Notes: a model not told the origin generated them from the sequence alone. A stretch of DNA of 64,000 bases from JAJEEA01 sp965243615 (GCA_965243615.1 CBDEVO010000003.1:1426001-1490000); one strand, 5' to 3'; shown: positions 31,929 to 40,691, counted from the first letter of the stretch. Program-made: numbers and translations.

Positions 31929-33708
31929 GTGTCGGCCAGAAAACCCCCCTCCGCCGGGTGGAAATTGCGGGCGATACGCCGCGCTCGTGACGTGGTTTCA
32001 CCATTGGGGAGGCGCTGGGCGGTGTCGCGGGGGCATCCGGCCATCAATCAAGGCTGCCCGCGGGCGTTCAGAAGACAGGAAAACCTGCCGGCCCTCGACC
32101 CGCAATCCGGAAGTCCGACACGCAAACGGTTCGTCAGGCAGCGCGTCGCAGTCGGTTGCGCTCCCGCTTCTGCAGGAGCAACCCGATGCGATGCAGATTG
32201 GCGGCCAGTACCGACAGCGCAACCGCACGTGCAAAACCGTCAGCACCATGGCTGCGGACGCGGTCAAGCCCCCGATGCTCCAATCCGTTGATCGCCGACT
32301 CAATCGCCGGATGCGCACGGCGCGCCGACACGAACGACTCCTCCGATTCCCGCTCCCGGTTCGCCTTCGAAAGATAGCCGCTGCCTGGCAGGGCGTTGAC
32401 GTCCAGCAAGGCGTCGAGTCTCACCCGGTTCGCGGGGCTGTGAAAACCCCGGTCGAAGCTGCAGGCCCGCAGCGCCGGATACAGGGCCTGCGCTTCCTCC
32501 ACCATCGGCACCGCCACGTCCACGTCCTCACCGTTCCACAGGATTTGGTGATGAAGGATGAACTGATGCTGGTCCTCGATGAGAGCGACAGGAACCCCGA
32601 GCTCGACCGGCGTGCCCGCCTTGCCCTTCGAAATCCAGCGTGTGTGTTCCTTGAAGATCGAGAAGACCTTCTCCCCGTGAGGAATCGTCTCATCCCGCAA
32701 CAGACGGCGCTCGACTTGGTCGAGCTGCCGCCGGGCATGCGCGATGAAGCCCCGGATGGATTGGCAGGTGCTTGCCGCGATGCCCTCGTCCCCAAGCGTG
32801 TCGACGGTCGCGACCGCCCGCTCGACCAGTCCACGGCAGCGCTCCACATACGCCTCAACCCGCTCCGGACGCCGCTTCGCCCGACGCGTGGAACGCACCC
32901 CGTTGAACAGCTTCCGGACCTCCCTCGACAGATGACGCCACTGGCGCCAACCGCCGACCGCATGCTTCACCGCCGCCCGACCCGTCTCCCGAATCAGACA
33001 CCGCATCGCGTCCCACAACAGATTCACGTCCGTCGGGTAGTGCACGTCCGTCTCCACCACGAACGAGTCACACCGCCCGCGCAATGGCTCGCCAGGCTTT
33101 TTTTTTGCGACCTTGTGGCCGCTCTCCACCACCAGTTGCCCCACCGCCGACAACAGCTCCGGCGTCAGCAACGACACGTTGTCCCGGATCGTCTGACACT
33201 CGTAATGCGTCTCGTCGCCGAAGTCGCCGTGTCCCAGGAACGCCCGCACCTTCCCGTGATTGTTCGCGAGGTCGTGAAGACGGTCGAAGTCGCAGCCCAG
33301 ACCCTGCTTGAGGACCCCCAACACCAGGACTGGCCACAACGCCATCCCCGGACGCCCGACCGTATGGTCCACCTCCGGCTGAACATGCTCCTCCAGCAGC
33401 GCGAACAGCCGCGCCCGAAGCGCCTCGTCCGACCAGATGTGCTGAAGCCCCTTCAACACCGCCGGGATGTCGTCCCGCGACTTGGGGTCGAGCCAGATCT
33501 GTTCGATGGGCACCTCGCCGAGCCGGAACTGTCGTTTGTGAACTTCTCTCATGGCGGTCGATGTCGCGAAGATCTCACTCGAAGGCGGCCGGCAGCGCGA
33601 GATCACCGGCGAGATCATCGGCAAGAATACGACTTCTCGGCAATCTTCGCCACCTGAATCACGCACAAGTCCCGTAAAATGAAGCGGTTACGGTTTTCTG
33701 GCGGACAC
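31929..33708 (-). mobile_element. ISNCY-type insertion sequence, complete
   Basis: A 1,780-bp element. The left end GTGTCGGCCAGAAAACC (31929-31945) and right end, read inward, GTGTCCGCCAGAAAACC (33708-33692) form 17-bp inverted repeats with one mismatch. A perfect 6-bp target duplication, TAGCTA, flanks it (31923-31928 and 33709-33714). It encodes one full-length transposase on the minus strand. Intact ends, target duplication and gene suggest a recent insertion. Confidence 0.88.
32134..33552 (-). CDS. ISNCY-family transposase
   Basis: A 472-residue transposase of the ISNCY (IS1202-like) group. The N-terminus REVHKRQFRLGEVPIEQIWL followed by DPKSRDDIPAVLKGLQHIW is the family hallmark; a DDE-type catalytic core follows with VVETDVHYPTDVNLLWDAM (first Asp), ACSFDRGFHSPANR (second Asp) and GLEHRGLDRVRSHGADGF (Glu). 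No frameshift is seen. ATG 33552 gives the standard family start. A poly-A-like run (AAAAAAA, encoding KKK) lies at about 33100. Confidence 0.92.
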   Translation of the reverse strand: MREVHKRQFRLGEVPIEQIWLDPKSRDDIPAVLKGLQHIWSDEALRARLFALLEEHVQPEVDHTVGRPGMALWPVLVLGVLKQGLGCDFDRLHDLANNHGKVRAFLGHGDFGDETHYECQTIRDNVSLLTPELLSAVGQLVVESGHKVAKKKPGEPLRGRCDSFVVETDVHYPTDVNLLWDAMRCLIRETGRAAVKHAVGGWRQWRHLSREVRKLFNGVRSTRRAKRRPERVEAYVERCRGLVERAVATVDTLGDEGIAASTCQSIRGFIAHARRQLDQVERRLLRDETIPHGEKVFSIFKEHTRWISKGKAGTPVELGVPVALIEDQHQFILHHQILWNGEDVDVAVPMVEEAQALYPALRACSFDRGFHSPANRVRLDALLDVNALPGSGYLSKANRERESEESFVSARRAHPAIESAINGLEHRGLDRVRSHGADGFARAVALSVLAANLHRIGLLLQKRERNRLRRAA

Positions 33709-33773
33709 TAGCTAGCCGAGGGCTAGCCGGTTCAAACGCAGGGCTCCCCGAGGGGCTCTGGCCTACCCGAGCG

Positions 33774-33820
33774 CCCGCCTCGCCCTCAGCGGACTCTCAG
33801 TCCGCGCAGGGTGAGGCGGG
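33774..33820. promoter_or_regulatory. Long two-part hairpin before the RiPP locus
   Basis: CCCGCCTCGCCCT (33774-33786) pairs with AGGGTGAGGCGGG (33808-33820) at 12 of 13 positions; inside, GCGGACT and AGTCCGC form a perfect 7-bp stem with a CTC loop, separated by a 2 x 2 internal loop. It lies 58 bases upstream of the C39-like gene. There is no T tract, so it may be a structured leader or a terminator for transcription coming from the insertion sequence side. Confidence 0.55.
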
Positions 33821-33878
33821 GCCGGGTGCAGCTTCCTCTTGGCGGCGGTTACGGAGGCGGCGGTTCCGGAGTGCGTGC

Positions 33879-34343
33879 ATGGGGTTTTACGAGCGGCACG
33901 GCGGAACGGTGATACCCACGAGGCGACAAAGGTTCCCTACGACCTGCGGCTGGACCGCCATGGTGATAATCGCCGACCACTACGGTACCGATCCGGGGCC
34001 GTTGGGCCCCGAACAGGACTGGGCCGAAGCGTCCATGTGGGATATCAAGATGATGTCGGAGACGCTCGGCCTGAGCCCGACGGTCGGGACGGTGGAAGGC
34101 GGCAGCCTCAGTGCATGTCCGCTACCCGCGATAGTGCTGATTGACCACGGCCGGGACCGCCACCGCACGGGTCGGAAGAGGAAACTGACGCACTTTGTGG
34201 TGGTTTTCGAAGTGACAGCGGATCATGTCCTGTTCAGCGATCCCGGCGAGGGGCAAGCGATCGAGATGCCCCGATGGTGGTTCGAACAGGTCTGGCTGGG
34301 CGTGGCCGCCGTCTTCGGACGAAGCGACGCGGAAGAGACGTAA
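33879..34343 (+). CDS. Stand-alone C39-like cysteine peptidase
   Basis: A 154-residue protein with the pattern of a C39 (bacteriocin-processing) peptidase domain: Gln17 (oxyanion) and Cys23 in QRFPTTCGWTAMVIIADHYG, an ordered middle with MMSETLGLSPTVGTVEGG, then LPAIVLIDH, catalytic His105 in KLTHFVVVFEV and Asp121 in LFSDPGEGQAIEM. Such domains usually sit at the N-terminus of ABC exporters; here it is a separate protein, next to a Cys-rich peptide gene, so leader removal from that peptide is the likely job. No signal peptide or membrane helix is present, so cleavage would be cytoplasmic. Confidence 0.7.
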   Translation: MGFYERHGGTVIPTRRQRFPTTCGWTAMVIIADHYGTDPGPLGPEQDWAEASMWDIKMMSETLGLSPTVGTVEGGSLSACPLPAIVLIDHGRDRHRTGRKRKLTHFVVVFEVTADHVLFSDPGEGQAIEMPRWWFEQVWLGVAAVFGRSDAEET

Positions 34344-34424
34344 ACCGCGGCGGAAGCCGCACAACGCCCGCCGATGGGGGCCGGGACGCGATCCCGAGCC
34401 GGCGTGCGGGAGTGGAGAACAGCG

Positions 34425-34625
34425 ATGACACGCAATACGAGCACGCGAAGACCGGACGACGCGCTCTTGGTTCGGCCGCTGGGCCGCAAGAAGCTGGCCG
34501 AGCTGCGCGGGTCAGGTATGGAGCGCGGCGACGCCGAGCACACGACCGGATCCACGAGCGGCGCCGACCACTGCGGGTGCAGCGAGCACGCTTGGCTCTG
34601 CGAATTCTGCGGTTGCGACGCGTAG
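34425..34625 (+). CDS. Cys-rich RiPP precursor candidate
   Basis: A 66-residue peptide with a GGAG site 7-8 bases before its ATG. Residues 1-46 form a charged leader-like part (LLVRPLGRKKLAEL is the most regular segment and a possible RRE-binding helix or strand); residues 47-66 hold ADHCGCSEHAWLCEFCGCDA with Cys at 50, 52, 59, 62 and 64 (C-x-C-x6-C-x2-C-x-C). There are no cysteines in the leader. It lies directly between the C39-like peptidase and the radical SAM/SPASM enzyme. Thioether (sactipeptide or ranthipeptide-like) or other radical modification of this tail is the natural inference. I recognise no described family with this spacing. Confidence 0.75.
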   Translation: MTRNTSTRRPDDALLVRPLGRKKLAELRGSGMERGDAEHTTGSTSGADHCGCSEHAWLCEFCGCDA

Positions 34626-34654
34626 CCCACCAGCCCGAGCACAAACCCCGCGGG

Positions 34655-34681
34655 GGTCGGGGCGAGCCTGTCGCCCCGACC
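34655..34681. promoter_or_regulatory. Perfect hairpin between precursor and radical SAM gene
   Basis: GGTCGGGGCGA and TCGCCCCGACC form an 11-bp perfect stem with a GCCTG loop, 29 bases after the precursor stop and 62 bases before the enzyme start. It lacks a T tract. In RiPP operons a hairpin here commonly reduces read-through or protects the precursor mRNA, so that the peptide is made in excess over the enzyme. Confidence 0.65.
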
Positions 34682-34743
34682 TTCGATGACGGAGCGAGCC
34701 GCGTCGGCCAAGACACCCAGACCGGAATCGAAGGAGCTCCCTG

Positions 34744-36405
34744 ATGACGACGACGGCAAATGCGAGAGAATCCGGACCGACCGCAAGGAGAGACGACCGG
34801 TCCGTCTACCGCCTGTCAGCGCACATCCACGAATACCACCTGGAGAACGGGCAGGTTGCCATCTGGAACGCCTTCTGGCCGCAACCGACGGTTGTGTCGA
34901 CCGTGGGTCTTCAGGCGCTTCGGAGCCTGCCGCTCGATGCCGACAAGTGGGCGCCAGAGACGCTCGAAGGCCTGCTCGCCGCGCACATCCTCCACACCGG
35001 CGAGGAAGACCCCTCCGAGCGGAAGTTCTTCGAAACCGCTGACCTGTACCTCGATCACATCGACCGTCAGGCCGACGAACTGGAGGCCGACGGCGGCGTG
35101 TACCGACACCTCGCGCTCGTCAACAGCGGATGCAACCTCGGCTGCAGCTACTGTGTGTCGTATTTCGGCGACGACGCGCGGGAGGAGTCGAAACGGGACG
35201 CCGTACGCGGCGCGGCACGCGAGGCCGCGGTCTTGAAAGTCGTCGAGGAGTTCCTCGCGAAGGTGCGGGACGCCGGCACCCTGATGGACGACGACGAACA
35301 CCACTGCCGGCTGACCTTCAATGGAGGAGAGATCCTCCTGCGGTGGAGCACCGTGAAGAGAGTGCTCGCGCTCGCCGACGAGAAGTTCCCCGAGCTCAAG
35401 ATCAAGTACCATATGAACACCAACGCGACCCTACTGACCCCGGAGGTCGCGAGGGTGCTCGCAGCCCACCATTTCAGGGTTTCCGTCAGCATCGACGGGT
35501 ACGAGGAGCTGCACGACGAGTCGCGCGTGTACCACGGCGGCGGTGGAAGCTTCGAGAACGTCATGCGCGGCATCGAGAATTACCGCGAGGCGAGCGACAA
35601 TCCGTTGCAGGCGTACCAGGGCACGATCGAGAACATCGAGGACTTCGACTTCGAGAAGTTCTTCGCCATGAACGAGCACGGATTCGGCGTCGCCAGACTG
35701 GCCCCGAACGTGCTCGACCATGCCGACGACCCCCAACGGGGGCGCGAGGCGGCCTTCTGGGAGGCCCGGCTGGTGGTTGAAAGCCAAGGACGGGATATCG
35801 GACTCGGCGCGACGGAGTTCGAGTCCCGACTAAAGCGAGCCGCGGAGGGCAAGCCCTTCGGCTTCAGAGCCAACTGCGGCGGGCTCGACGGCACGAGTAC
35901 GAAAACGATCACCCTGAACATCGACTCGATGCAGGCCGGGCAGCTTTGCTCATTCACCTCCCCCGCCTCGATAGCCATCTCGTCGAGCGACTACAAGATC
36001 GACCACCGCGCCCTTTGGGCAGCCACACGCCGGTACATCAAGGAGCGGATCGACGTCGTCAAGAACACCTGCAGCCAGTGCAGCATCATTGGGATCTGCC
36101 AGGGGGGCTGCGTCTACAACGCCCTGGACGTGTACAACCGAAAAAACCCAGCGGGTTGCGCGTACCAGCGCGCGCTGTGGCGCCACGCCATCGACTTCAA
36201 CGAGACCGGAAAGGTGAGGAAGATCACCGAGAGCCACGAGGATCAGATGAGCGTACGCGTGCGTGAGATGCAGGACGCTGGCGGGACGGCCGCAGGGGGC
36301 TGCGGCGGACACGACGCCCCCGCCCAGCCATCCAGGAGCCCGACCCCCGTCGCACTGCTGCGGAACGACGGCCGGACCCTGGTACCCGCACAGCCAAGGG
36401 TCTGA
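34744..36405 (+). CDS. Radical SAM/SPASM peptide-modifying enzyme
   Basis: A 553-residue radical SAM enzyme with GAAGGAG before its ATG. Residues about 20-100 (YRLSAHIHEYHLENGQVAIW to LLAAHILHTGEE) look like a PqqD-type RRE that binds the leader. The SAM cluster motif is CNLGCSYC (Cys130, 134, 137), with TFNGGEILLRW (GGE-type) and SVSIDGYEELHDESR downstream. A SPASM region follows: FRANCGGLDG, GQLCSF and CSQCSIIGICQGGCVYN, enough ligands for auxiliary 4Fe-4S clusters. It ends in a variable tail with CGGHD. The likely substrate is the Cys-rich peptide encoded just upstream. Confidence 0.88.
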   Translation: MTTTANARESGPTARRDDRSVYRLSAHIHEYHLENGQVAIWNAFWPQPTVVSTVGLQALRSLPLDADKWAPETLEGLLAAHILHTGEEDPSERKFFETADLYLDHIDRQADELEADGGVYRHLALVNSGCNLGCSYCVSYFGDDAREESKRDAVRGAAREAAVLKVVEEFLAKVRDAGTLMDDDEHHCRLTFNGGEILLRWSTVKRVLALADEKFPELKIKYHMNTNATLLTPEVARVLAAHHFRVSVSIDGYEELHDESRVYHGGGGSFENVMRGIENYREASDNPLQAYQGTIENIEDFDFEKFFAMNEHGFGVARLAPNVLDHADDPQRGREAAFWEARLVVESQGRDIGLGATEFESRLKRAAEGKPFGFRANCGGLDGTSTKTITLNIDSMQAGQLCSFTSPASIAISSSDYKIDHRALWAATRRYIKERIDVVKNTCSQCSIIGICQGGCVYNALDVYNRKNPAGCAYQRALWRHAIDFNETGKVRKITESHEDQMSVRVREMQDAGGTAAGGCGGHDAPAQPSRSPTPVALLRNDGRTLVPAQPRV

Positions 36406-36419
36406 CGCGCGGAGACCGT

Positions 36420-36443
36420 CGGCCCGGCCTTGGAGTCGGGCCG
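36420..36443. terminator. Hairpin after radical SAM gene
   Basis: CGGCCCG and CGGGCCG (7 bp, 10-base loop) lie 15 bases past the radical SAM stop. It is a possible weak terminator or processing site before the permease gene, which starts 110 bases further on. Confidence 0.4.
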
Positions 36444-36552
36444 GCGCTCCTCACGCCCACGCCCAACACCACCTCGGAATCCCCAACCCGACAACCGGCT
36501 CCCGAGGAACCCAAGTCCCGCGAGACAGGCACGTCACCCGGAGACAACGATC

Positions 36553-38907
36553 ATGATCCGCCAGGCAATCCGCGGCCTCGTCCGAAGGCCGGGCTACAGC
36601 GTCTCGGCAATTCTCACCATCGCCTTGAGCGCCGCCGCGGCCGGCACCGGCGGCGGAGTGCTGTACCGCACCCTGCTCGTTCCCCGGCTCGCGGCCGAGG
36701 CGGTAGTGATGATCGAGCCCTACGAGACCGCAAGCGGCAACGTGGTACGGATGTCCCCCCGGGAATACCAGGACTGGATCGCGCAGGAGAGCCTGTTTTC
36801 GGACGCCGCCGCAAGATCGCTACGGCGCCTCGGCATAGACCTCGCCGGTGGGCAGAGACTCCTGAACGCCCACTACGTGTCCGGGAACTTCTTCCGCGTT
36901 CTGCGCGTTCCCTTCGCGACCGGCGGCTCCTTTGAGGGCGACCGGAACGGTGTGGTGATCAGTCACCACCTGTGGATGAACGAGTTCGACGGTGACGAAG
37001 AGACGGTCGGTGCGATCCTCCAAGTCAGGGAACGACCCTACCGAATCACCGGCGTGACCGCCCGCGGCACCGGCTTGCCCGGGCCGCAGGCCGAAGTCTG
37101 GGTACGCCGAGAACAGGAAGAAGATGGTAGGCCACGCCAGCTCGATGTCTTCGCACGACTGAGTACGGGCACAACCGTTAGGAGCGCCCGGGCCGAAGCC
37201 GAGGCGGTCTGGAGCCGCATCGACGCCGAACGTGAGTACGGGCAGAGCGCCGACAGGGTACGAGTCACGCGGCTCGATGAACGGATCAACGAGCCGATCA
37301 AAGGTGTCCTTCACCTTATCGGCATCGCGTTGCTGACCGCGCTGGCGTGCGCGGCTCTCGCCTTCGGCACGCTGCTGCACATGCGTCGCGCAGGGCGCCG
37401 GGTCGATCAATGGACACGCTATGCCCTCGGAGACGGAATCGGATATCGGATGCAGCAGGCGGCGGCCGAGCACGGACTGGTCCTTGTTGCAAGCACTGCA
37501 ACGGCCGCCGTCCTTCACATCTGGACGGCGCCGGTCGTCGACGACGTCATAGCTGCCGCGGCCCCCGGCGCCGCGGCCGATGCGGAAACGCTGGTGGGCA
37601 TCTCGATAACGATGCTCGCCGCCGTTGGCGTTGCGGCCGGGGGAGCTGGAATCGCGTGGATCGTGGAACGCGGTGCAACCCGAAGAGGATTGGGGACCGG
37701 TCAGTCCGGGGGCCGCGGTGCCACCGGCACCAGCCTGCCATTCCGAGTCGGCACCGCGGCCCAGGTTGCTGTCGCCGTTGTCCTCGTACACGCGGGAGCC
37801 ACTGTTTACGGCACCATCAAGGCGATGACGGACATCGAGGCGCTCGGCATCGCGGATGACCGCGTGCTCTCGACGTACATCGACCTTACCCGTAACCGGG
37901 GCCTCGAGAAGGCGGCCCAAGTACAGGAAATCATGCGCCTTGTGAACGCCGCCAAGCGCATTCCCGGCGTCGCCGGCGCCGCAGGAAGCATGGCGATCCC
38001 GGGCGAACCGACGCTTCGGGGCGCTGCAAACATCCTTCACGACGACCCGATCACCGGCGAGCGCGTAAGGATGCAGCTCGGGTGGATACCCGTGACCGGA
38101 GACTACTTCTCGGTAACCGGGATTCCGATTCTCGCGGGCAGAACGTTCGACAACCGCGATGGCGAGAACGCCGAATGGGCCACGATTCTCAGCGAGAGCG
38201 CTGTACGGATGCTCTACGCAGAGGAAGACCCCATAGACAGGATGGTGTACGGCCTCGGAGCCCGCGTGGTAGGCGTCGTGGGCGATGCCAACTACGCCAC
38301 GGACGGCGACCCCCGTCCAATCGTGTACCGGCCGATGACGCAGAGCGCGGTGCCGGGGATGAGTCTCCTCGTCAACGGACGAGGCGACACTGTGCCGAGC
38401 GCAACGGCGGTTGTCGAGACGATCAGACACACGAACCCCGACCTGCCGATCGAAGAATCGACGATCGTCGGCGCACCGCTGCCGGCGGTGGCGGCCGAGC
38501 GGCTCACTCGTGCTTGGGCCATCGCCGCCGCCGCCCTGCTGATCATGATCCAGACCATCGTGAGCCTCTACGGGGCTACGGCGTACGCGGCGGCGGGCCG
38601 CCGCCGCGAGTACGCGCTCAAGATGGCGGTCGGAGCCACCCGACCGAAGATAGCCTTCGCCGCCCTGAGATCGACCTTGGTCGACATCGCGACGGGACTC
38701 GTAATCGGCACCGCGGTCGTCGCCGCCGCCGCCCGCCATCTCGAGACGCTGGCGGGGGGAGCCGCCGCCACTGCGCCGACTGCATCCGTGCACGCCGCGG
38801 CCCTCGTCGGCGTCGCGGCCCTCGCGACCGGCGCCGCCCTCGGACCGGCGCTGCGCGCCACGAGAGTCAACCCCGCGACGATTCTTACCGACGAGACCGG
38901 TGCGTAA
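36553..38907 (+). CDS. ADOP-type ABC transporter permease (MacB/FtsX-like)
   Basis: A 784-residue FtsX/MacB-like permease with the acidobacterial duplicated layout: two copies of transmembrane helix, periplasmic MacB_PCD domain and three-helix FtsX domain. The first unit begins MIRQAIRGLVRRPGYSVSAI, helices lie near residues 16-38, 255-275 and in 305-380, and the second unit starts about residue 395; the C-terminus is ALRATRVNPATILTDE. No ATPase gene is nearby, as is usual for this orphan type. Position after the Cys-rich peptide and its enzyme suggests export of, or immunity to, the product, but such permeases are very numerous in Acidobacteria and the link may be chance. Confidence 0.85.
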   Translation: MIRQAIRGLVRRPGYSVSAILTIALSAAAAGTGGGVLYRTLLVPRLAAEAVVMIEPYETASGNVVRMSPREYQDWIAQESLFSDAAARSLRRLGIDLAGGQRLLNAHYVSGNFFRVLRVPFATGGSFEGDRNGVVISHHLWMNEFDGDEETVGAILQVRERPYRITGVTARGTGLPGPQAEVWVRREQEEDGRPRQLDVFARLSTGTTVRSARAEAEAVWSRIDAEREYGQSADRVRVTRLDERINEPIKGVLHLIGIALLTALACAALAFGTLLHMRRAGRRVDQWTRYALGDGIGYRMQQAAAEHGLVLVASTATAAVLHIWTAPVVDDVIAAAAPGAAADAETLVGISITMLAAVGVAAGGAGIAWIVERGATRRGLGTGQSGGRGATGTSLPFRVGTAAQVAVAVVLVHAGATVYGTIKAMTDIEALGIADDRVLSTYIDLTRNRGLEKAAQVQEIMRLVNAAKRIPGVAGAAGSMAIPGEPTLRGAANILHDDPITGERVRMQLGWIPVTGDYFSVTGIPILAGRTFDNRDGENAEWATILSESAVRMLYAEEDPIDRMVYGLGARVVGVVGDANYATDGDPRPIVYRPMTQSAVPGMSLLVNGRGDTVPSATAVVETIRHTNPDLPIEESTIVGAPLPAVAAERLTRAWAIAAAALLIMIQTIVSLYGATAYAAAGRRREYALKMAVGATRPKIAFAALRSTLVDIATGLVIGTAVVAAAARHLETLAGGAAATAPTASVHAAALVGVAALATGAALGPALRATRVNPATILTDETGA

Positions 38908-39113
38908 CTCCGTTTCCTGAGGCGCTACCTCGTCCGACGGCTGGTCGCCCCCTCTTGCTGCGCCAAGCCGACCCCCTCATCCGGCAACGGCTTTCCGGCG
39001 CCGGGAACTCGTGCGGGGCGGATGCCATTCGACTCGGGTGTCAGGGTTCGGCGAGGCGTGTCGTTCCAGCCTCGAGTTGATACCATGCCTCGAGAACGAA
39101 GGAGAACACCACC
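38908..39113. other. Intergenic region with ribosome site for the broken amidohydrolase gene
   Basis: No gene. AAGGAGAACACCACC directly precedes the ATG at 39114, showing where the now broken propeller-amidohydrolase gene started. Confidence 0.4.
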
Positions 39114-40235
39114 ATGCCCGTGTCGACCCTGCTCTCGGGTGCCCGGCCTATATCGGCAACCTCTTTCGCATCGCGAACGGCGCGGATCGCGATACCGCCC
39201 CCGGTCCTGCTCCTGCTGTCGGCGTCGATGGGCGCGTCGGGCGTGACGGCCGCTGGACCCCTCGGGCGAGCTCCGTGCCAGCGCAGTCCGCGGGAGACGA
39301 GGACGCCGCGGCCGACGGTCCCGAGGACACGGGCCTGCCCCTGGAGGTCGACCGGCTGGTGCCCCTCGACATGACCGAGGGGAGCTGGATCTCCCGCGAC
39401 GTCAGCCCCGACGGCGAGACCATCGTCTTCGACTTCCTCGGCGACCTGTTCAGCATCCCCATCGCCAGCGGCGACGCGACCCAGCTCACCCCGGGGATGG
39501 CGTTCGACGCCCAGCCGCGGTTCTCGCCCGACGGGTCGCGCATCGTCTACACGTCCGACGCCGACGGGGGGCAGAACGTCTGGGTCATGGCCAGCGACGG
39601 CTCCGGCCCCGTGCAGATCTCGAAGGGGGCGTCGAACCGGGCCGAGTCGCCCGAGTGGATGCCGGACGGCGACTACGTGGTGGCGGCGATGGGCGCGTTC
39701 CGCCTGTCGGGGCTTCCGAAGCTGAAGCTCTTCCACGTGGACGGGGGCAGCGGCGTCCAGCTCATCTCCGAGCCGGACAACCTGAAGACCCTCGGCCCCG
39801 CCGTGTCGCCGGACGGGCGGTACATCTGGTACTCGGGGCGCACCGGCGACTGGCAGTACAACGCCCAGCTTCCCCAGTACCAGCTCGAGGCCTACGACGT
39901 CGAGACCGGCGAGCGCTACCCGCGCTCGTCGCGCTACGGGTCGGCCCTGCGGCCCACCCTGTCGCCGGACGGGCGGTGGCTGGTCTTCGGCACGCGCCAC
40001 GACGAGCACACGGGGCTGGTGCTGCGCGACCTCGAGACGGGGGAGGAGCGGTGGCTGGCCTATCCGGTGCAGCACGACGACCAGGAGTCGCGGGCGACCC
40101 TCGACGTGCTGCCGGGCATGTCGTTCACGCCCGACTCGCGCTACCTCGTGGCCTCGTGGGGCGGCGGGCTGTGGAAGGAGCCGGTGGCGGGCGGGGCGGC
40201 CGAGAAGATCCCGTTCCGCAAGTGGCAGGCGCGAA
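39114..40235 (+). pseudogene. Propeller-amidohydrolase gene, N-terminal part (broken)
   Basis: The original start with a good ribosome site gives a signal-peptide-like segment (IAIPPPVLLLLSASMGASG) in one frame; near 39255-39275 the coding sense moves to another frame, in which a TolB-like PD40 propeller is well preserved (ISRDVSPDGETIVFDFLGDL, AQPRFSPDGSRIVYTSDADG, VSPDGRYIWYSGRTG, LSPDGRWLVFGTRHD, FTPDSRYLVASWGGG). After EKIPFRK (about 40225) similarity stops. Intact relatives continue with a 500-residue metal-dependent amidohydrolase domain, whose last 60 residues survive at 41257-41439. The gene has therefore a frameshift, a large deletion and a VapBC module in the gap. Confidence 0.75.
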
Positions 40236-40280
40236 GAGAACGCCGTCCCGGCACTGGCCGTCGTCACCGCCGGCCTCGGT

Positions 40281-40691
40281 TCAGCCGTCTGTCGAATAGC
40301 CCTTGACGTCGAGGCCGGGCACGCGGCGATAGTGTCTCGTATTGCGCGTCACCACCGGAACGCCGTTCGCCACCGCGACCGCCGCGATCCAGAGATCGTT
40401 GCCGCCGATCATGGCGCCGTTCTGCCGCAAGTACCGGAACGCGCGTCCGTATTCCCAACTGACGTCCCCAGTGATCGGCAGAACACGGAACGGACTCAGG
40501 AAACCCTCCCAGCGCGCCCGGTCGGCGAGACTGGTTCCGGCCGCCAACTCGCCGGCGATGGTGGGAGTGATGAACAGACGATGCGCCGCGTGAGAAGCCA
40601 GGAACCGTTGCGCCGGACCATCCCCGCCCCGGGCCAGCTCGCGTTCGAGGTCGATCAGGAAGGTCGTTTCGAGGATCAGCGCGTCTTCCAT
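40281..40691 (-). CDS. vapC: VapC-type PIN toxin
   Basis: A 136-residue PIN-domain ribonuclease. Active-site acidic residues lie in LILETTFLIDLERE (a Glu replaces the usual first Asp before T-x-x-L-I-D, an oddity), TIAGELAAGTSL (Glu) and GGNDLWIAAVAVANG (Asp), and the fold ends with TRNTRHYRRVPGLDV. It overlaps its antitoxin gene by 16 bases. The module sits inside the deleted amidohydrolase gene. The Asp-to-Glu change at the first catalytic position could weaken the enzyme. Confidence 0.85.
   Translation of the reverse strand: MEDALILETTFLIDLERELARGGDGPAQRFLASHAAHRLFITPTIAGELAAGTSLADRARWEGFLSPFRVLPITGDVSWEYGRAFRYLRQNGAMIGGNDLWIAAVAVANGVPVVTRNTRHYRRVPGLDVKGYSTDG

Noticed and set aside
33774..33820. 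tRNA-like or riboswitch structure.
   Set aside because: No cloverleaf, no CCA end and no recognised aptamer core; only a long hairpin can be supported.
36553..38907. Permease as proof of an export system dedicated to the RiPP.
   Set aside because: Orphan ADOP permeases are extremely common in Acidobacteria (a tail of another lies at 15994), so the neighbourhood alone is weak evidence.
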